A stretch of 64,000 bases of DNA from Onchocerca volvulus (taxonomy: Eukaryota > Nematoda > Chromadorea > Rhabditida > Onchocercidae): the NCBI GenBank assembly GCA_000499405.2, contig HG738138.1, positions 22,969,097 to 23,033,096 of the forward strand, written 5' to 3'. The stretch's first letter is position 1. Each line of letters opens with the position of its first letter. This document shows, piece after piece, positions 38,201 to 51,124 of the stretch. The notes under the pieces are model-generated. The model saw only the letters and a program-made list of their open reading frames with translations, searched no databases and was not told the origin of the DNA. A program made the translations under genes and the position numbers.

Positions 38201-41200
38201 TCTTAATCGAGTAATTTTGTTTTGATTTTCATTCCTTGATTATTCCTCCAGTATTACAGTTCTCATTTCCTCCAAGTTCATCTCTTTCTTTCAAAATTTC
38301 GCCTGTAAATTTAAATTTCAAATTCGTCTCTTCCTTATTCAGTCTTGTTTGTCCTTTACAATCTCAAAGTATATCGTTATTTGATAAATTATATCAAGCA
38401 TTTTTCATTTTGATTTGTTGGCAGTATTACAAAAAAAAAGAAAAAACAATTGTGATAATCTTAATAATTGTTTGTTTGATTGAATTAAAAATCATCTAGA
38501 AACTAAATTCTTGAAATAGCGAAAGAGAGGAAGAAATTGATATCAAAAACTTGCTAATAATATTTTAAGTAAGAATTGAAATTATTAACTGATTGACTTA
38601 CATGAATTCTTTTTTCTCTTTTTTTACCAATTTGACTCGTTGCTGCTAAGAATTCAAACTGTTTACTGTTTATTTGAAGGCTATTTACTTCACAACTATT
38701 ATGCAGCATTTTGAAATTTGAAACAAGCCATAGTATTTATTTACAATATATCATTTTTCATCAGACAATTGCCAATAACAGTTGGGATGAGAATGATAGG
38801 AAAAATAGATATTTCAAATATTCTACAAGCAATGTTTATGAGACTATAAGGATGAAATAAAACAATAAAAATTTTACGATCTTTTATGGATAAAATGATA
38901 AAATATGCAAAAACGAGTGGAATTAATCATCAAATATTTCAGGGATATTTGAATTTTTTGGTGGATCATCGGGAGGAATTCGAGATGACGGTTGATGATA
39001 TCTCAAATACATTCGGTTGTATCGAGCGCATCTTTTTATTCAATAGAAAGTTATACTACGATTTGGATGCCGCACAACTGAGTGTTGTCTTGGTAAGTTC
39101 TTCAGTTATTTTCATCAGAAATCAACATTTCAATTATTTCAGTATCAATTTATTAAAATTTCAAATTATCTTAAAATCCCGCATCATTAATTTAATTGTT
39201 AAAAAGACCCTTGGTGTCATTAATAGCTAAGTGGTGGTGAGTTGTTGTTGTGGTGCCGTAACTTGCTGGTTCGGCTCCGCATAGTAGCAACGAGTCTATT
39301 TAGCTGTGCTTATGATGACAATGCGACTAGGGCGGTCTTACATCCTCCATGATGATATGGCATATTGTGTACACTGTATGCAACTGAAGCACGAATTATC
39401 ATTATTAGCGCCAAGACTGGTATACAGGATGATAGGGCTAGTGATAAGGCTCCTGGGACTGGAAATTGGCCAAGTTGGTTGGGAAAGGCCTGTCTTTGGC
39501 TTTTAAATTTCGTTACTCTAAAATTTCTTATGAAAAGGGTGAAATTAAACAAGTGACGATGCTATTCACCTTTAAAATGGTGATTTTTGTCATATTCTAA
39601 TCAATAATTTTAATTAAAGAAATAATTCTAATAAAATATTAGCAAAAATTTGCATAAAATTTCATTCATACCTGAAATCATTAAAAAAAAAAACAAGTCA
39701 TTTACGCTAATTTTATGTCATTACGCTATTTTAGCTTTAGCCATAAAAATAGTGTAACATTTACAAGAATTTCAATAATTTCAATTAATTTCAAATTTGT
39801 ATTATATCATTCAGTGAAATATATTTGAATGAAATGAAAATGAAACAAAAATGAGAAATGGAATGAGTATGTTTTCAGATGGCAAAATGTTTGTTGGATA
39901 ATATGGATGGATTCAATGATTATGTCATGTATTGCACCAAATATCAAATGTTTGCTTTTTTTGTTTTTCACTCAAATATTGCAAAAATCTTTTCTTACCG
40001 CTTATTTATTTATATTAATTAAATTATTTAAGGAAATTTGCAAATATTTACAAATATTTGCAGTGTCGTAATTTTTGCGAAATAAAAGATTGCAATTTGT
40101 TATAATTCATTTTCTTTTGATTGAAGTAAATATATTTTGAAAAATTCAATGACATACATGAAAATATCATTCTGTTTTTATTTCAGAATGGTTGAAACAT
40201 TGTCAATTTTACTGAAGAATAAAAAATTAGCCGAAACTTTACGACTTCGACAAGCTATTCTTGGACATTCGCTTCCTCTTAGTGCGTATCTGTTGAAGCC
40301 AGTACAACGAGTTCTCAAATATCATCTCTTTCTTGAAGTAAGTATTTCAATTTTTAGTTTTTAAGTATTTGAATTTTAAATACTTCAGTTCTCTATATTA
40401 CTATATCTTCTCGATAATACATATTCACTGCCTATTAGAAACGTCGAGAATTTCACCAGATACCGTAACAGATCCATTTATCTTCGATAAATTATTCTCT
40501 TAAAAACTTGCAGGAGGTCGGAAGAAAAATTTTCACTGATTGTACTTGATATTTTAAATGCATGTTTTAAAAAAAAAAAAAAAAATCATGCTTCTGCTCT
40601 ATTCAGGGAATAGATAAATTAATAGAGTTAGTATTATTTCTCGGAAATTTTTCGATATGTTGCTTAAATTTTTGATTGAAATTTTAATTTACAGAATATC
40701 CTAAAGGCTCCAGTGGAATCAAAAATTCTATCAGATGGTGATCGAGCTATTATTTTGCAAGCTCTTCATTGCATGACATCACAAGCGGAAAAAATAAACG
40801 AAGAGAAGAAGCGTGTTGAGCATGTAGAACGCGTACGTGAGCTTCAGAATGCTCTCCATAAATGGTGTATCGATGAGAAAGAAGATTTGTCGAAATACGG
40901 TGATCTACTCTTGGAAGCTACCTTCAAGTTAGCTGGTGCTAAAACCAATCGACAGTTATTTTTATTTGAGGAAATGTTATTGATTGTGAAGGAACGAAAT
41001 GGCTCATTAATTTGCAAAGATTATATTATGGTAAGTAATTATTTCATATCACACCTATAAATAATGATTGCAAAATATGCTTAAGTAAACGTCAGAGACA
41101 CTTTTTTCAAGCATTTTCTGATCGATAGAGGTTTCTTAAACTGACATCGCTTGACAGGAACTAATGGATATTCCTCAGAACATCGAATATATTTCTTAAG

Positions 41201-44200
41201 TCAAATTTTTTAGTGTTCAAGCTTGATGCTGAATGAATCAATATCTCCTGATCCATTGGCATTTCAAGTACTCTCCTACGATAATCCAAAGATTCAGTAC
41301 ATTTTCCTCGTAAGTATCTTTCATTATTTGAAAAAGGTAAACCTGATCACTGCTTATGCGATATCGCTGTGAATGCTAGAGTTATTTTTCCGGAAAATTT
41401 TGCACAAACATTGTTAAAATCCTCCATCATAATATCACTTGAAATTTAGGCTTCTAATATGGATCAAAAACGGCATTGGATGAAGGAATTGAAACGAATG
41501 ATGTTGGATCATTATTCAGTTCAAATACCGGAGAAAACCAAAATGTTGATGCTTAGTTTAAGTGATGACTGTTCGAAATCAATTAGCCAATCTAATCAGC
41601 AAGGTTAGGGAATAACAGTTCATTGTCGATTATGCTTCAGATATAAATCAAATGTTAAATTTAGCGACTCAGGAGTATCTAATTTTTTAGTTAGAAAAAT
41701 TTTAATTAGAAATTCCAATACTTATTTTTCCGAAAATGTTGACAACAAGATTTTAAATACGAAAATTCTAGGTTTTGCCTTAAATGTGAAAGGTAACAAG
41801 AAAATACCGAAGTATCTTGAAAAGCGACGAAAAAGTATTGATGCCAATCAAACATTTCGTCGATCGCATGTTCGAAAAAGAAGTTCTTCTGGATGTAGAA
41901 ATATTTTGAAAGCGGTAATATCTTTTATTTTCTTCTCATAGATCAATGGAGACATCAAATAACATAAGAAGATTCAGATCCATATAATAATATAAGGGAT
42001 GATCATTGCAGTTTCTCTCATGTCGGAAAAATTCGAAAAATGGCTTATTTTAAACAAGGAGTGTTAAAAATCAAGGAGCGCGAAAATAGTTTCAAATAGA
42101 ACAACAAGCCAAAAAAATTGCGAAAACGATAAACGAAAGAAGAAACATATTTGACGCTAAAACATAAACATGTTCACCACCAAAAGGGGAAACATATTTA
42201 TCATGCCAAAACGATAAACATGTTTACCATCAAAATCGGAAACTTGTTTATCATGCCAAAATGATAAGAATGTTTACCATCGAAAAGGAAACATGTTTAT
42301 CTTTTTGTTTATCGTTTTGGTGGTAAACATGTTTACGGCTTGTTGCTCCATTTGAAATTATTTTCGTGCTTCTTGATCTTTAGCATTCCTTACTTGTTAT
42401 AAGTCATATTTCGAATTTTTCCAACACATGCCAATTTGAATTCAATTAAATAAATTAAGTTTGCTAGGAACAGAATTTCACAAAGTAAGCATTTTTGTAA
42501 AATTGGGAGATTCAGTACTACGTGGAATGAAAATCTGTTATCAATTAATATAATTTTCTCGTAGAATTTCTCATGTTTTCTTTGAAAATTTGAGATGTTA
42601 AGCGCTAATTTTATGAGACTATTGGAGAAATAACCAAACTTTCCTGTATATATTATAAACCAAAGGAACAACAGAAGTGATAATATCATGAGTTAAAATA
42701 CGCCTTTTCAGTCATCAACAGGAAACCTTACTAAAGAAATAGAAATGTATCAGGAATCTGATGTTCCTCTCAAAAACACCGCTCGTTTTTGCAGTTTCAG
42801 TAACGGCAACAAGGTATCCATGCATTTGAATTATTTTGAATAATTATTATTAATTCTCACATTTGTCCTGAAAAGCAGAAATGATGCTTTTTTGGTTAAG
42901 TCTTTACGAATTAGAATATAGCAGTAATAGTAGCTTTACCATGATTGAAAAATCGTGGTATATTCTAGAAGTCGACTTCAAGGATACGCTTCATAAGCTG
43001 ATGTATGTTGATTCTTGCTTGATAAACCTATTATATGGCATTTTTTTCTGCACGATTTTCAAAATTTTATTTTGAAAGAAAAATAATGAATTTCGATCAA
43101 AATTTTGCAGCCAACTACATCGACATCCATGGAGAACACTTGTGAACTTGAATGTGCTGAGGTATCGGGACGTTCTGCTGCTTTTCAAAGTTTATTTTCG
43201 AAAAAGAAAAGTAATGAAACAAATCGGAAAAAATCGAACTGTGAGCTCAAAAACAGTTTTGTCTCTCGTTTACCGCCATCTATTTTGAAGGTATTCATCT
43301 GTTTTTTTGTTACATTTGTATTATTATCTCCTTCTATTCAGAATGTTTGAATGTCTATGCATCTGAAATTTTCTGAACAAAATTCTTGTTTAAATTTTTA
43401 CATTTTTCATTTTTATCATTTTTCCAAAAAAAAAAAAAGTTGAAGGGATATTATTCGAAATATAAATGAATTCAAATTTCAGGAAAGTCGAACAAAAAAG
43501 TCTTCTGACAATGTGCCGAAGACTATCAACAAAGAGCAACGAAATTATCAGTATGAATAATTTAGCAATTTTTTAATATTTTTATCCAATGAAGATAAAA
43601 TTCAGATGCTTTCTTATCATATTTACATCTAAATTACAATTGTCTTTATCTAATAACTTGAATGATCTCCATTTCTCATATTAATCTTCGATCTTAATAT
43701 TTATCTAAAATGATTATATTTCAAAAACAATTCATATAAACTTTGAAATATGAGTATTTTACAAACTTTAAAATATAATTAAACTTTGGATATGTAACCT
43801 TTTCATCAAAATTTAAAAACTTTTTATGAATTTTTGTCAATAAAATTGGATAAAATCAGAGGAAAAGCTATTGCAGATGTCAGTGTCTGATGACAAATTC
43901 CAATATATCGATATATTCAGCATCTCAGTCCAGTTGTCCTCATCCAAGTTCTAGTTGTTGTGCTCAGAAACATTTCGATGATACAATGGCCCTTTTGTAT
44001 GGAGTTAGTCTTTGACAAATTCTCGTATGTTTACAATCGATGGACGAAAATGGAATAATCTTTTTCCAACCTAAATCCTAGCAATTAACTTGCATTTAAA
44101 TATGAATTTTGATGATATAAAGGTCATAGTCGACAAAGATTCGAACTATTGAAAAAAGGGAAAATCTAAAGCTGAAATTAGGAAGAGTTGGAAATCAAGT

Positions 44201-46486
44201 TCTCATTTAAATTAGAAATCATATCATGAAGTTTTTCAGGAATTGCAATTGTTGATGAAGAACGCAGAAGATCTTAATAATTATAGTAAAAGCAACAACA
44301 AAGATGATGTTGGGAAGAATGTCGGATCCCAAAGTGATGCGGCCATTAGACTCAATGCACTTGCTAATGAATGTAAAGGTCGCTTTTAAATGGAATTTTC
44401 TTATGCAAGCTTGAAGAACTTTCTGATTTCTATGAAGAATTTTAGAAATCAGAACAATACTGTAATAGAAAAATTCTGTCACTTTCATACAATATTGTGT
44501 ATATAATTAATTTTGTCATATCTGAAATGTTTAAGAGTAAAATATCGAACTATCATTAAATATGCTGATTTAATTATCCAACCCGAGCCGGCCTGACATC
44601 TCATATCAATGCGTCTTAATTACACATAGGGCAGTTTTCTACAAAATATTGCAGTAATTTATCAATGTAATTTTACGAATTGAAATTATTCGCCCAAAAT
44701 TTCGTTTTCTGAAAATTTGCAAAATGAGATTCTTCTTTCCTTCTTTCCTTCGTTATAGCAGAGAAGAGATTAAATTGATATGTAACTAATCAATGAATCT
44801 TCGTAAAATTTGTAGTCATAGCGAATCTTGCATACGGTAACGGAACTGTATGATAATCCAATGTAATGCTTCATTTGCAAAAAACTTATATGATGAAAAG
44901 GGAAATTTTTTAGAAATTTTCATTTTTGCAAAAATCTTTATACCCAGTGCACATGAAATTCAAAAAATTTTAGATCTAGATGACTTATCAGAAGAGCTGA
45001 AGACACGTTCTCGTTCCTTGAGTAAAGCTGATGAAGAAACGCTGTTCGGTAAAAAGTACAGGTTGATTGAAAATATGAAAAAAAATTACTTATCGTTTGC
45101 TACTGATTTACCGGTAAATTTAAACAAAACTAAAGGTAAGTCAATTATTTCTCTGATTTCTGTTTTTAATAGCAATTCTAAATTATTACTTCAATCTGTT
45201 CGTGATTATGCAAAAAATATGAAATATGCCCATGCCAAAAGTTTCCTCCTCTTTGGAGTGAGGTTAATGATTACTGATCACTGCTTTAGGCATCGATTTC
45301 TCTCTTTGATGCTTTCATTACTTATTCCAGAAGTCATGAGCCCAAGAAAATGCAAGAAGAATCAGAAGCAACAGAATTTGTTTCTTCCATTAAGTTCAAA
45401 AGAGAAAATTTGAAGAAAATTTCGGCGTAATCGGATCTGTTATAAATGCTTATTTCTAAACCTTTCTGGATGTTTCAATTTTATTGCAGCAGTGGACTTC
45501 AGTGCTTCTTACAATCCTCTATTTGAATCGGAAGATGGTGATGAACCAGCAAATGTTCTATCGTGGATCGAATCACCACATGTTAGTGAAAAGTAAGTTT
45601 TTGGTATTTCTGAACACTGATAATGGTTTTTTGATGTCCTTTAGTTTTTGCAACATTTCTAAATTCAATTGTTTATTCAATCGGATTTTTTTTTTTTTTT
45701 TTAAGTTATAACTAAGATTTCCTTTTCTGATTAACTTTTCAAAATTGAAATTAATATTTAAGATTTCGTGGATCAAGCTCTTCCCATAATGTTCATCATC
45801 GGCGGCGCTCATCACAGGTAGCGGAACAGGTGTGGAGATTACGACATAAACAGACGAAGGAATGTAGGGACAGTGAAAACAATAATGACAAGGTTTGAGA
45901 TTACTCTATTTATAACTTTAAAGTTGACAAGTATCCATATTATATCTATTCCTCAAGATTCTAAATAGCGAAAGTGGAAATCAAAGGGTAAAGTTCAGAT
46001 TTGAGCAATTTAGTACTTGTGATTGATATATCATATACTGAAGGTACTTTTATACTTTGGAAGATAGCTAATTTTATTTTATGGCACAGAAATCTTTTCT
46101 CGAAATAAAATAGAAATAAAATTTGCAGAAACTGCCAGCTTCATCGATGACAAAAGCAGAAATGTTATCCAAAGATACTGTAACAAGGATATCGAGACCA
46201 CTGCAGTCAACAGTACCAAATGGTAATGTCGAAGGATACGATCATCGAAGCAGTGTTGCCAGGTTTTCCCTTTTTCCATGAAAATAATACCATCGACAAA
46301 TAATGCAATTTTTGAGGAAATTATCATAATTTTGACAAACATTTCAGACAACGTACTCCACTTACGGTAGAGCAATGCGCAGAGCTGGATGGAGAGTTGG
46401 ATTCAAATTCGGGTACCGTGAAAAAGATGATTAAGCAGATGGAAAAGCCTAGAACACTAATTACATCACATCAGCATGCCATTTAA
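26201..46486 (+). CDS. PLEKHG-type Rho guanine nucleotide exchange factor (DH-PH), 25 exons
   Basis: Exons: 26172(ATG 26201)-26412, 26544-26632, 26827-26872, 27887-28027, 28130-28330, 37012-37273, 37567-37700, 37909-38044, 38943-39092, 39879-39949, 40187-40337, 40695-41030, 41214-41309, 41450-41603, 41772-41914, 42712-42813, 43111-43290, 43483-43550, 43877-44003, 44240-44378, 44974-45135, 45490-45592, 45763-45892, 46129-46262, 46348-46486. All junctions are GT-AG and in phase; the product is about 1201 residues. The N-terminal 360 residues are Ser/Thr-rich and probably disordered. The DH domain (about 377-580) has [13 protein letters not shown], and [30 protein letters not shown] and the helix [19 protein letters not shown] follow the PLEKHG1-3 pattern. 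The PH domain (about 585-697) ends [11 protein letters not shown]. The remaining ~500 residues are basic and Ser-rich. DH-PH proteins load GTP on Rho-family GTPases at the membrane and cytoskeleton. Exon 1 begins two bases after TTTAG, so an upstream exon or trans-splicing is likely. Confidence 0.9.
26319..26352 (+). repeat. Ser/Thr-coding triplet run in RhoGEF exon 1
   Basis: Repeated TCA/TCG/ACA triplets encode a Ser-rich run (SSSSSSS then TSSTSTT) in the disordered N-terminus. It is in frame and probably length-variable. Confidence 0.85.
29562..29702. mobile_element. Foldback (MITE-like) element, ~55-bp imperfect inverted repeats
   Basis: The left arm 29562-29616 (starting GCTAATTATTAAGG) and right arm 29643-29702 (ending CCCTAATAATTAGC) are imperfect reverse complements sharing TTAGGCCT, TTCTACTTT and ATAAATC blocks. 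They are separated by an A-rich spacer (AAAAAGC/AAAAACAA). There is no ORF. I could not see a convincing target-site duplication, so the MITE label is inferred from structure. Confidence 0.6.
29697..29730. repeat. 12-bp perfect hairpin overlapping the foldback end
   Basis: ATTAGCATGGAA (29697-29708) is repeated in reverse complement at 29719-29730 with a 10-nt loop. ATGCTAATT recurs at 29734 and 29770, so the element end lies in a cluster of the same motif. Confidence 0.8.
33773..33793. repeat. CATG tetranucleotide repeat
   Basis: Alternating GCATGCAT units form a self-complementary tract, preceded at 33540-33660 by many copies of a TACGTTT-like motif. Confidence 0.85.
36153..36335 (-). CDS. 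Small antisense ORF nested in RhoGEF intron 5
   Basis: A complete 60-codon ORF runs on the opposite strand from the host gene, with an in-frame TAG just upstream of its ATG. The product is hydrophilic, with [19 protein letters not shown], a Pro-containing [12 protein letters not shown] and an acidic end (FPDDDHCF). Composition looks coding rather than AT-noise. It has no signal peptide or membrane segment and I recognise no family. It may be a nested gene, an exon of one, or a chance ORF. Confidence 0.35.
   Translation of the reverse strand: MKQKHSEMQVEYQDKQQKYNKIISDIHPDSLSPGKMDFKWEYIHMFSDLFIIFPDDDHCF
37173..37222 (+). repeat. Thr-coding ACA/ACT triplet run in RhoGEF exon 6
   Basis: ACA and ACT triplets encode a poly-Thr tract interrupted by Ile and Ser in the disordered region before the DH domain. 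It is probably length-polymorphic. Confidence 0.85.
39217..39540 (+). mobile_element. Candidate tRNA-derived SINE (Pol III box A/B) in RhoGEF intron 9
   Basis: This island of higher GC content stands out inside an AT-rich intron. TAGCTAAGTGGT at 39224 matches 11 of 12 positions of the box A consensus TRGCNNAGYNGG. GGTTCGGCTCC at 39268 matches box B GGTTCGANTCC except for one base. The start-to-start distance of 44 bases is that of a tRNA (positions 8 and 52). The T stem pairs only partly (G-C, G-C, T-G, then mismatches), so it is not a functional tRNA. About 230 bases of unrelated body follow, then AT-rich sequence. Open frames on both strands (39306-39506 plus, 39310-39552 minus) are by-products of the composition. 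SINE identity is inferred; copy number is unknown. Confidence 0.5.
42056..42391. mobile_element. Non-autonomous inverted-repeat element with 50-bp internal repeats
   Basis: Terminal inverted repeats of about 55 bp lie at 42056-42110 and 42337-42391. The left starts AAGGAGTGTTAAAAATCAAG; the reverse complement of the right starts AAGGAATGCTAAAGATCAAG; both end near CAACAAGCC. Between them are three units with an exact 50-base period (TGTTCACCAC at 42171, TGTTTACCAT at 42221 and 42271). A reverse-oriented copy (42307-42336) extends the foldback. There is no ORF. It sits in RhoGEF intron 15, and no clear target-site duplication was seen. Confidence 0.75.
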
Positions 46487-48280
46487 ATTTGGATTTTTTC
46501 TCAAACGTTAATTGAAGGCTAGAATCGATATCTAGCCATGCTTTGAAACAATATTTCATTTGATATGTGAATTAAACTATCTTGTTACTATTTATAGGCA
46601 ACCTATATATCTTTTTCCAGGTTTCATTGCATTTCATACAGCTGGAGCAGATTCATTTTAATGTTGACAAATAATATTACTTTTTGTTTATGTTTTTTTT
46701 TTTGTTGTTGTTGAAACCATATTCTGTTTAGCTTAGAAATTCGAATTTTTTAAATCATTTTATGATCTAATTTTCAATTCATGAATTTAAATCAATCCAC
46801 AAGTTTCTTACAGTGTTCTTGGAAATTGCTTGATCACCTTTTTGTGGCCATGTATACTCACACATATTGCGCACATTTTCATGGCTTTCATGCACTTGAA
46901 ATGACAATTTTTTCAGTAATTTAGTTGCTTTGTTTATTGCTATTTATTATTACCATAGTTCTGTTTATCAGGCGCTCGAGATTATTACAAATTTATCGAT
47001 AATTAGGAAGGAATCCAGATAAGGATTTTTAGGTCTGCACAAATAAAAGCAAATATTTTAAAATTGAGAATCTCAAAGGTATTCTTGGTGGTTTAATTTC
47101 TAAATGAGCAGTTAAATTTGTTGATGGTTATGATTATGATATTTTTACGGATGAAAAGGAAAGAGAAGGTGCTAATTATTTTGCCCTTATACCTTTAATA
47201 AAGGGGTATGATGGTCAGCCTTCTAAATTTGAATAATTTATGATTTCGAGAATGACTTGGAAGTTATTTTTGAATTGTCCATTAGAAAATTAGGAAACTT
47301 ATACAAACATTATTATGGCCATCTTTTTTCCAAATTACCTTTTCTATTTGTTACATTTATCTTCTAATATTAATTTCTGACCTCGTTGTGCAGAAATTTT
47401 TCTCACTGATTGTACAGAAATGAATCAAATTCATAATTTGTCAAATTTTTTCAATTAGATAGCTCTTATCACTTTGATATTTCAGATGTTTGGAAAATTC
47501 TTTTTCACAGAAAAGAAAATTTAGTTCCAGAAATTTTAGTATTTAAAAGAGTGGTCGAATGATTTTTTGGGATAGTTCAGAGATTAACTACAGTTTATTT
47601 GTTTATTTTCTTTCGATTCTCCAAATTCCTATGATGTTACAGTTCATTGCATGGATATTTGTTAAATAATTATTTGAAAATTTTTGTTATCTGGTTTTTT
47701 GCAATAATTGTTACATATTCTTGTAAGCTTTTTATCAGAATCCTCTCTCAATCAGTTTAAATTCATCATTTGAGCAGCATTGGTGCCTTATTTATATATT
47801 CTTATTTTATTAGCTTTCTTTTTTTGTATTATTTTACTCAACAAACAAAACTGCCTTCAGAATAATAGTTGAATGAAATTACTCAATATTTTAGTTCTTA
47901 CATCTGTTAATGTTTCATATATATTCTACCAATATATAAATGAAAAATAAATGAAACATATGAATCAAATTGCATTTGCCCACATCTCTTCCAGTGGTTG
48001 ACAAAAATATAATTTGAAGAGAAAATCGTTGGAATTTCTGAAAAATTGAGTTTTACAACATTCAAATTTTTTAAATATTTGATTCTAATTCATGTTATTA
48101 GTTACGAAATTCGACAGAGTTCGAAAATACTGCAACATTCGATGTTACACAACCTTGGTCAATAAACGAATTGTTTCATACACAAGCTGACCAAGACTAA
48201 CATCAGCAAACTTCTCAGATATAAATAGAAATTGCTGTAAACAAACGTTGTAAATGCTTCTGAACAACATCAGTTTCCAT

Positions 48281-48366
48281 CTGGTAAGACAGTCCGACTA
48301 GTTAAGGATTATCAGGTGATAGGCTGATAAGACAACCGGACCAGTTGGGGATTATTTGATGATAGA
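48281..48366. repeat. Imperfect 43-bp tandem duplication
   Basis: CTGGTAAGACAGTCCGACTA (48281) and CTGATAAGACAACCGGACCA (48324) begin two copies that both continue to GGATTAT and GATGATAG-like ends. No ORF spans both. Confidence 0.75.
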
Positions 48367-51080
48367 AAAGATAATACAAATCAGTTATTTTGCAATTGGG
48401 GACGCTAAAATGTTACAAATTCCAGAATAATGAAGAGATAATGAGAGAAAGAAAGGATAATAATAAGATAACTAAAAGATTTTTCATTTCATAAGCAATA
48501 TCTTTAACTATCAAAATTTTAAATAAAATAAACGAATGGACAACTTAGGTTATCAGTTTTTTTATCAGCGAACTGCTGGAAAACGCAATTAGTATGGATT
48601 CAAAGTTAGTGATTTTCTCTGTTAAAGATTTCTGATATGAAATCATACTAAGTGATATTTGATTAAAAGACTGATATGATTAAACTTTGGATCATTTTGG
48701 AAGTACATCCATTTTTGTTATAAATTTTTAATGAAGACAAATCAGGTTTGGAATTTTTTAATTTTGTGTAATTTGAAAAGCGAATTAAGTTTGGAATTTC
48801 TCCATTGTATTTCGATTATTGAATTATATGCTTTGATTCAATAAATGGTTAACAAATCACACAAAATTTTTTAAGAATTTGGAAGTTTATTGAGTGTAAA
48901 AGAAGTTTTGATAATATTTTTCATATGTTTAGTTTTATCAACTTTTTTTTTTTGGACGTATTAAAAAAAATCGAAATCGAGTAAATGTGAAACACTGATT
49001 TTTGAAATTGATAAGCAACTTATAATTGATTGATGCCTCAGCAATAAGATTCATTCAGAGAATTCAATCCATTTAAAGAGTAAGATTAATTGATTAATTG
49101 AACTTTTCTACAATACACTGGTTAGAATTACAAAAATTTTCTGGAATTCTATGGAAAAAAAAAGAAATAATTGACGAATGTAGGGAAGAGCATAGAGGCC
49201 GGACGATAAGTAATAGCGTCCTTTCGTTAACTTTTTATTTCACTATAGCACAATTCAATTTTTTACTTCATTAATAGGCCAAGGTTATTCTTTGATGATG
49301 TTTTCTAGGGCAAACGCTGAAGTATTTTTGTTGCAATGGAAGAAAAATAAGAAATCTAATAATTTCTCATCTTAGAAAAATTATTTTTGCAAATTTTGAT
49401 TCAAAATTACAAATCTTTTTAGCATAACCGAAAAAAAAAAGCCTTAGATTTTTGAATGAGAATAAAATTCATTGAAACAATTTTCAAACTACTATCCTAT
49501 TTCCCACATTTCTGTTATGTTTGAAGCAGAATATAAGATGGGATGAGACTATTTGGAATTTCGATGGGAATCAAAAAAGACGATAGCTTTCTAGTTTTGA
49601 AACTATTCCAGCTATTTTCTGAAACTTTTCATGTATAAGCTTTGTTTGTTCATTGCTTTCCTAACTTCTTCATTTTTCATCTCTCTTCATCTATTCGTAT
49701 AAATTTCTTGCTATCAATTGAAATATAGAATAATTCATGGAACAGATGTACTATAAGAATTGAATTTTTACATAAGAAAAATTCTGATTCTGCAAAATTC
49801 TGCAAGATTCCGTAATCCATCATTGAAACAGCAATCTTTCCATTATGATGCTTATGTGTGTGTGTATTGGAAGACTGAAATTCGATCCTACAGCGGTATT
49901 AAATTCTGAAAATTCCGATAAAAGTTAGATGATAGTTGAGTGGACAAACAGAAATGTCCACAAGCAAACAATTGTAGGAACTAGAAAATAAATGATGGAT
50001 TTCACATTATAACAGTATATTTGAAGTGGAAACGATATTTCGAATAGTTTATTTGAAATGGGAAATGATATTTCGGGAATCAAAAATCTTCAATTGTAAA
50101 TTGTTTTCAGTAGAAATTAAAGAAGAATTTTTCAGATCATTCAGGAAGAAGGTACCACTTTTAGAAACAAAAAATTCTTGTTATTCCATTTTAAAATCTT
50201 TATTATAAAAAGATGGCATGTTTCGCCTTTAGAACGATCCGTTTTTTTTTCTTTTTTTTTTTTTTTTTTTGGTCCGAAAAATACATTTTAACTTTTTGCA
50301 GTATTTTTCAAAAAATTGATATCCTATTTCGACAGTTCTCGTTTTTGGCACGATTTTTTGGTTTGTAAATGGACAGAAAAATTAATTAATTACTCAAAGA
50401 AATGAAACCAATCGTGAATGAATCATCAATCTTTCTATCTTTTTGCAATCTTCACGATATTTTTGAGTATTTCATATTACCTCCCAGGTAATACATGTCA
50501 TATTGTATGCCAAATTTGACTTATATTCCAACTTTGTGGATTATAAAAATTGCAAAAAGGCAAAGAGATTTTATTACATTCACCATACATATATCTCATA
50601 TAACACTCAACATTTGCTCAAATTATTGATCTCTCAGTTATGCAGCTATTTTTTAAGGCCCGTTCTGGAAAATCTTATCTAATCGGGCTTGGCTAATTGT
50701 CTGATAGTTCGGGCCATTGGGCTATTTATTTGATTCAACTGATCCTAGAAATCCTAGACACTTCTTGCTGCGCTTAATTGTGTAGATATTATACTTGTTT
50801 CGTTATATTAAAGGAAATTATCACCATGTTTTGCTCTGTAATTTTAATTAATCATAAAAATATCTTTATACAGATTAAACATTCTGTTAGATAATATTGA
50901 TGTTCGCTGTTTTAGTAATCAAATTTAAATGAAAATTTCGCATTGAATTTCTCATTAAACATTTCATCCTGGAGGAAAATTAAGGGATTATCATTATCAG
51001 TGTCAACTTCTATTATATTCCTTTTGAATTCTTGATCAAAATAAATTACTGCTCGATCCTTAATTTATTGTCAAATGAAG

Positions 51081-51124
51081 CAGAGAGAGAGAGAGAGAGA
51101 GAGGAAGAAAGAGAGAGAGAGAGA
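51081..51124. repeat. (GA)n microsatellite
   Basis: GA units interrupted once by GGAAGAAA. Confidence 0.95.

Noticed and set aside
39306..39556. Three overlapping open frames on both strands as protein genes
   Set aside because: The stretch is a GC-richer island with Pol III-like motifs; frames on both strands are open because stop codons are rarer, and none has start or splice support.
44850..45413. 187-codon plus-strand frame as a single gene
   Set aside because: Only 44974-45135 is an exon of the RhoGEF gene; the rest is read-through into introns.
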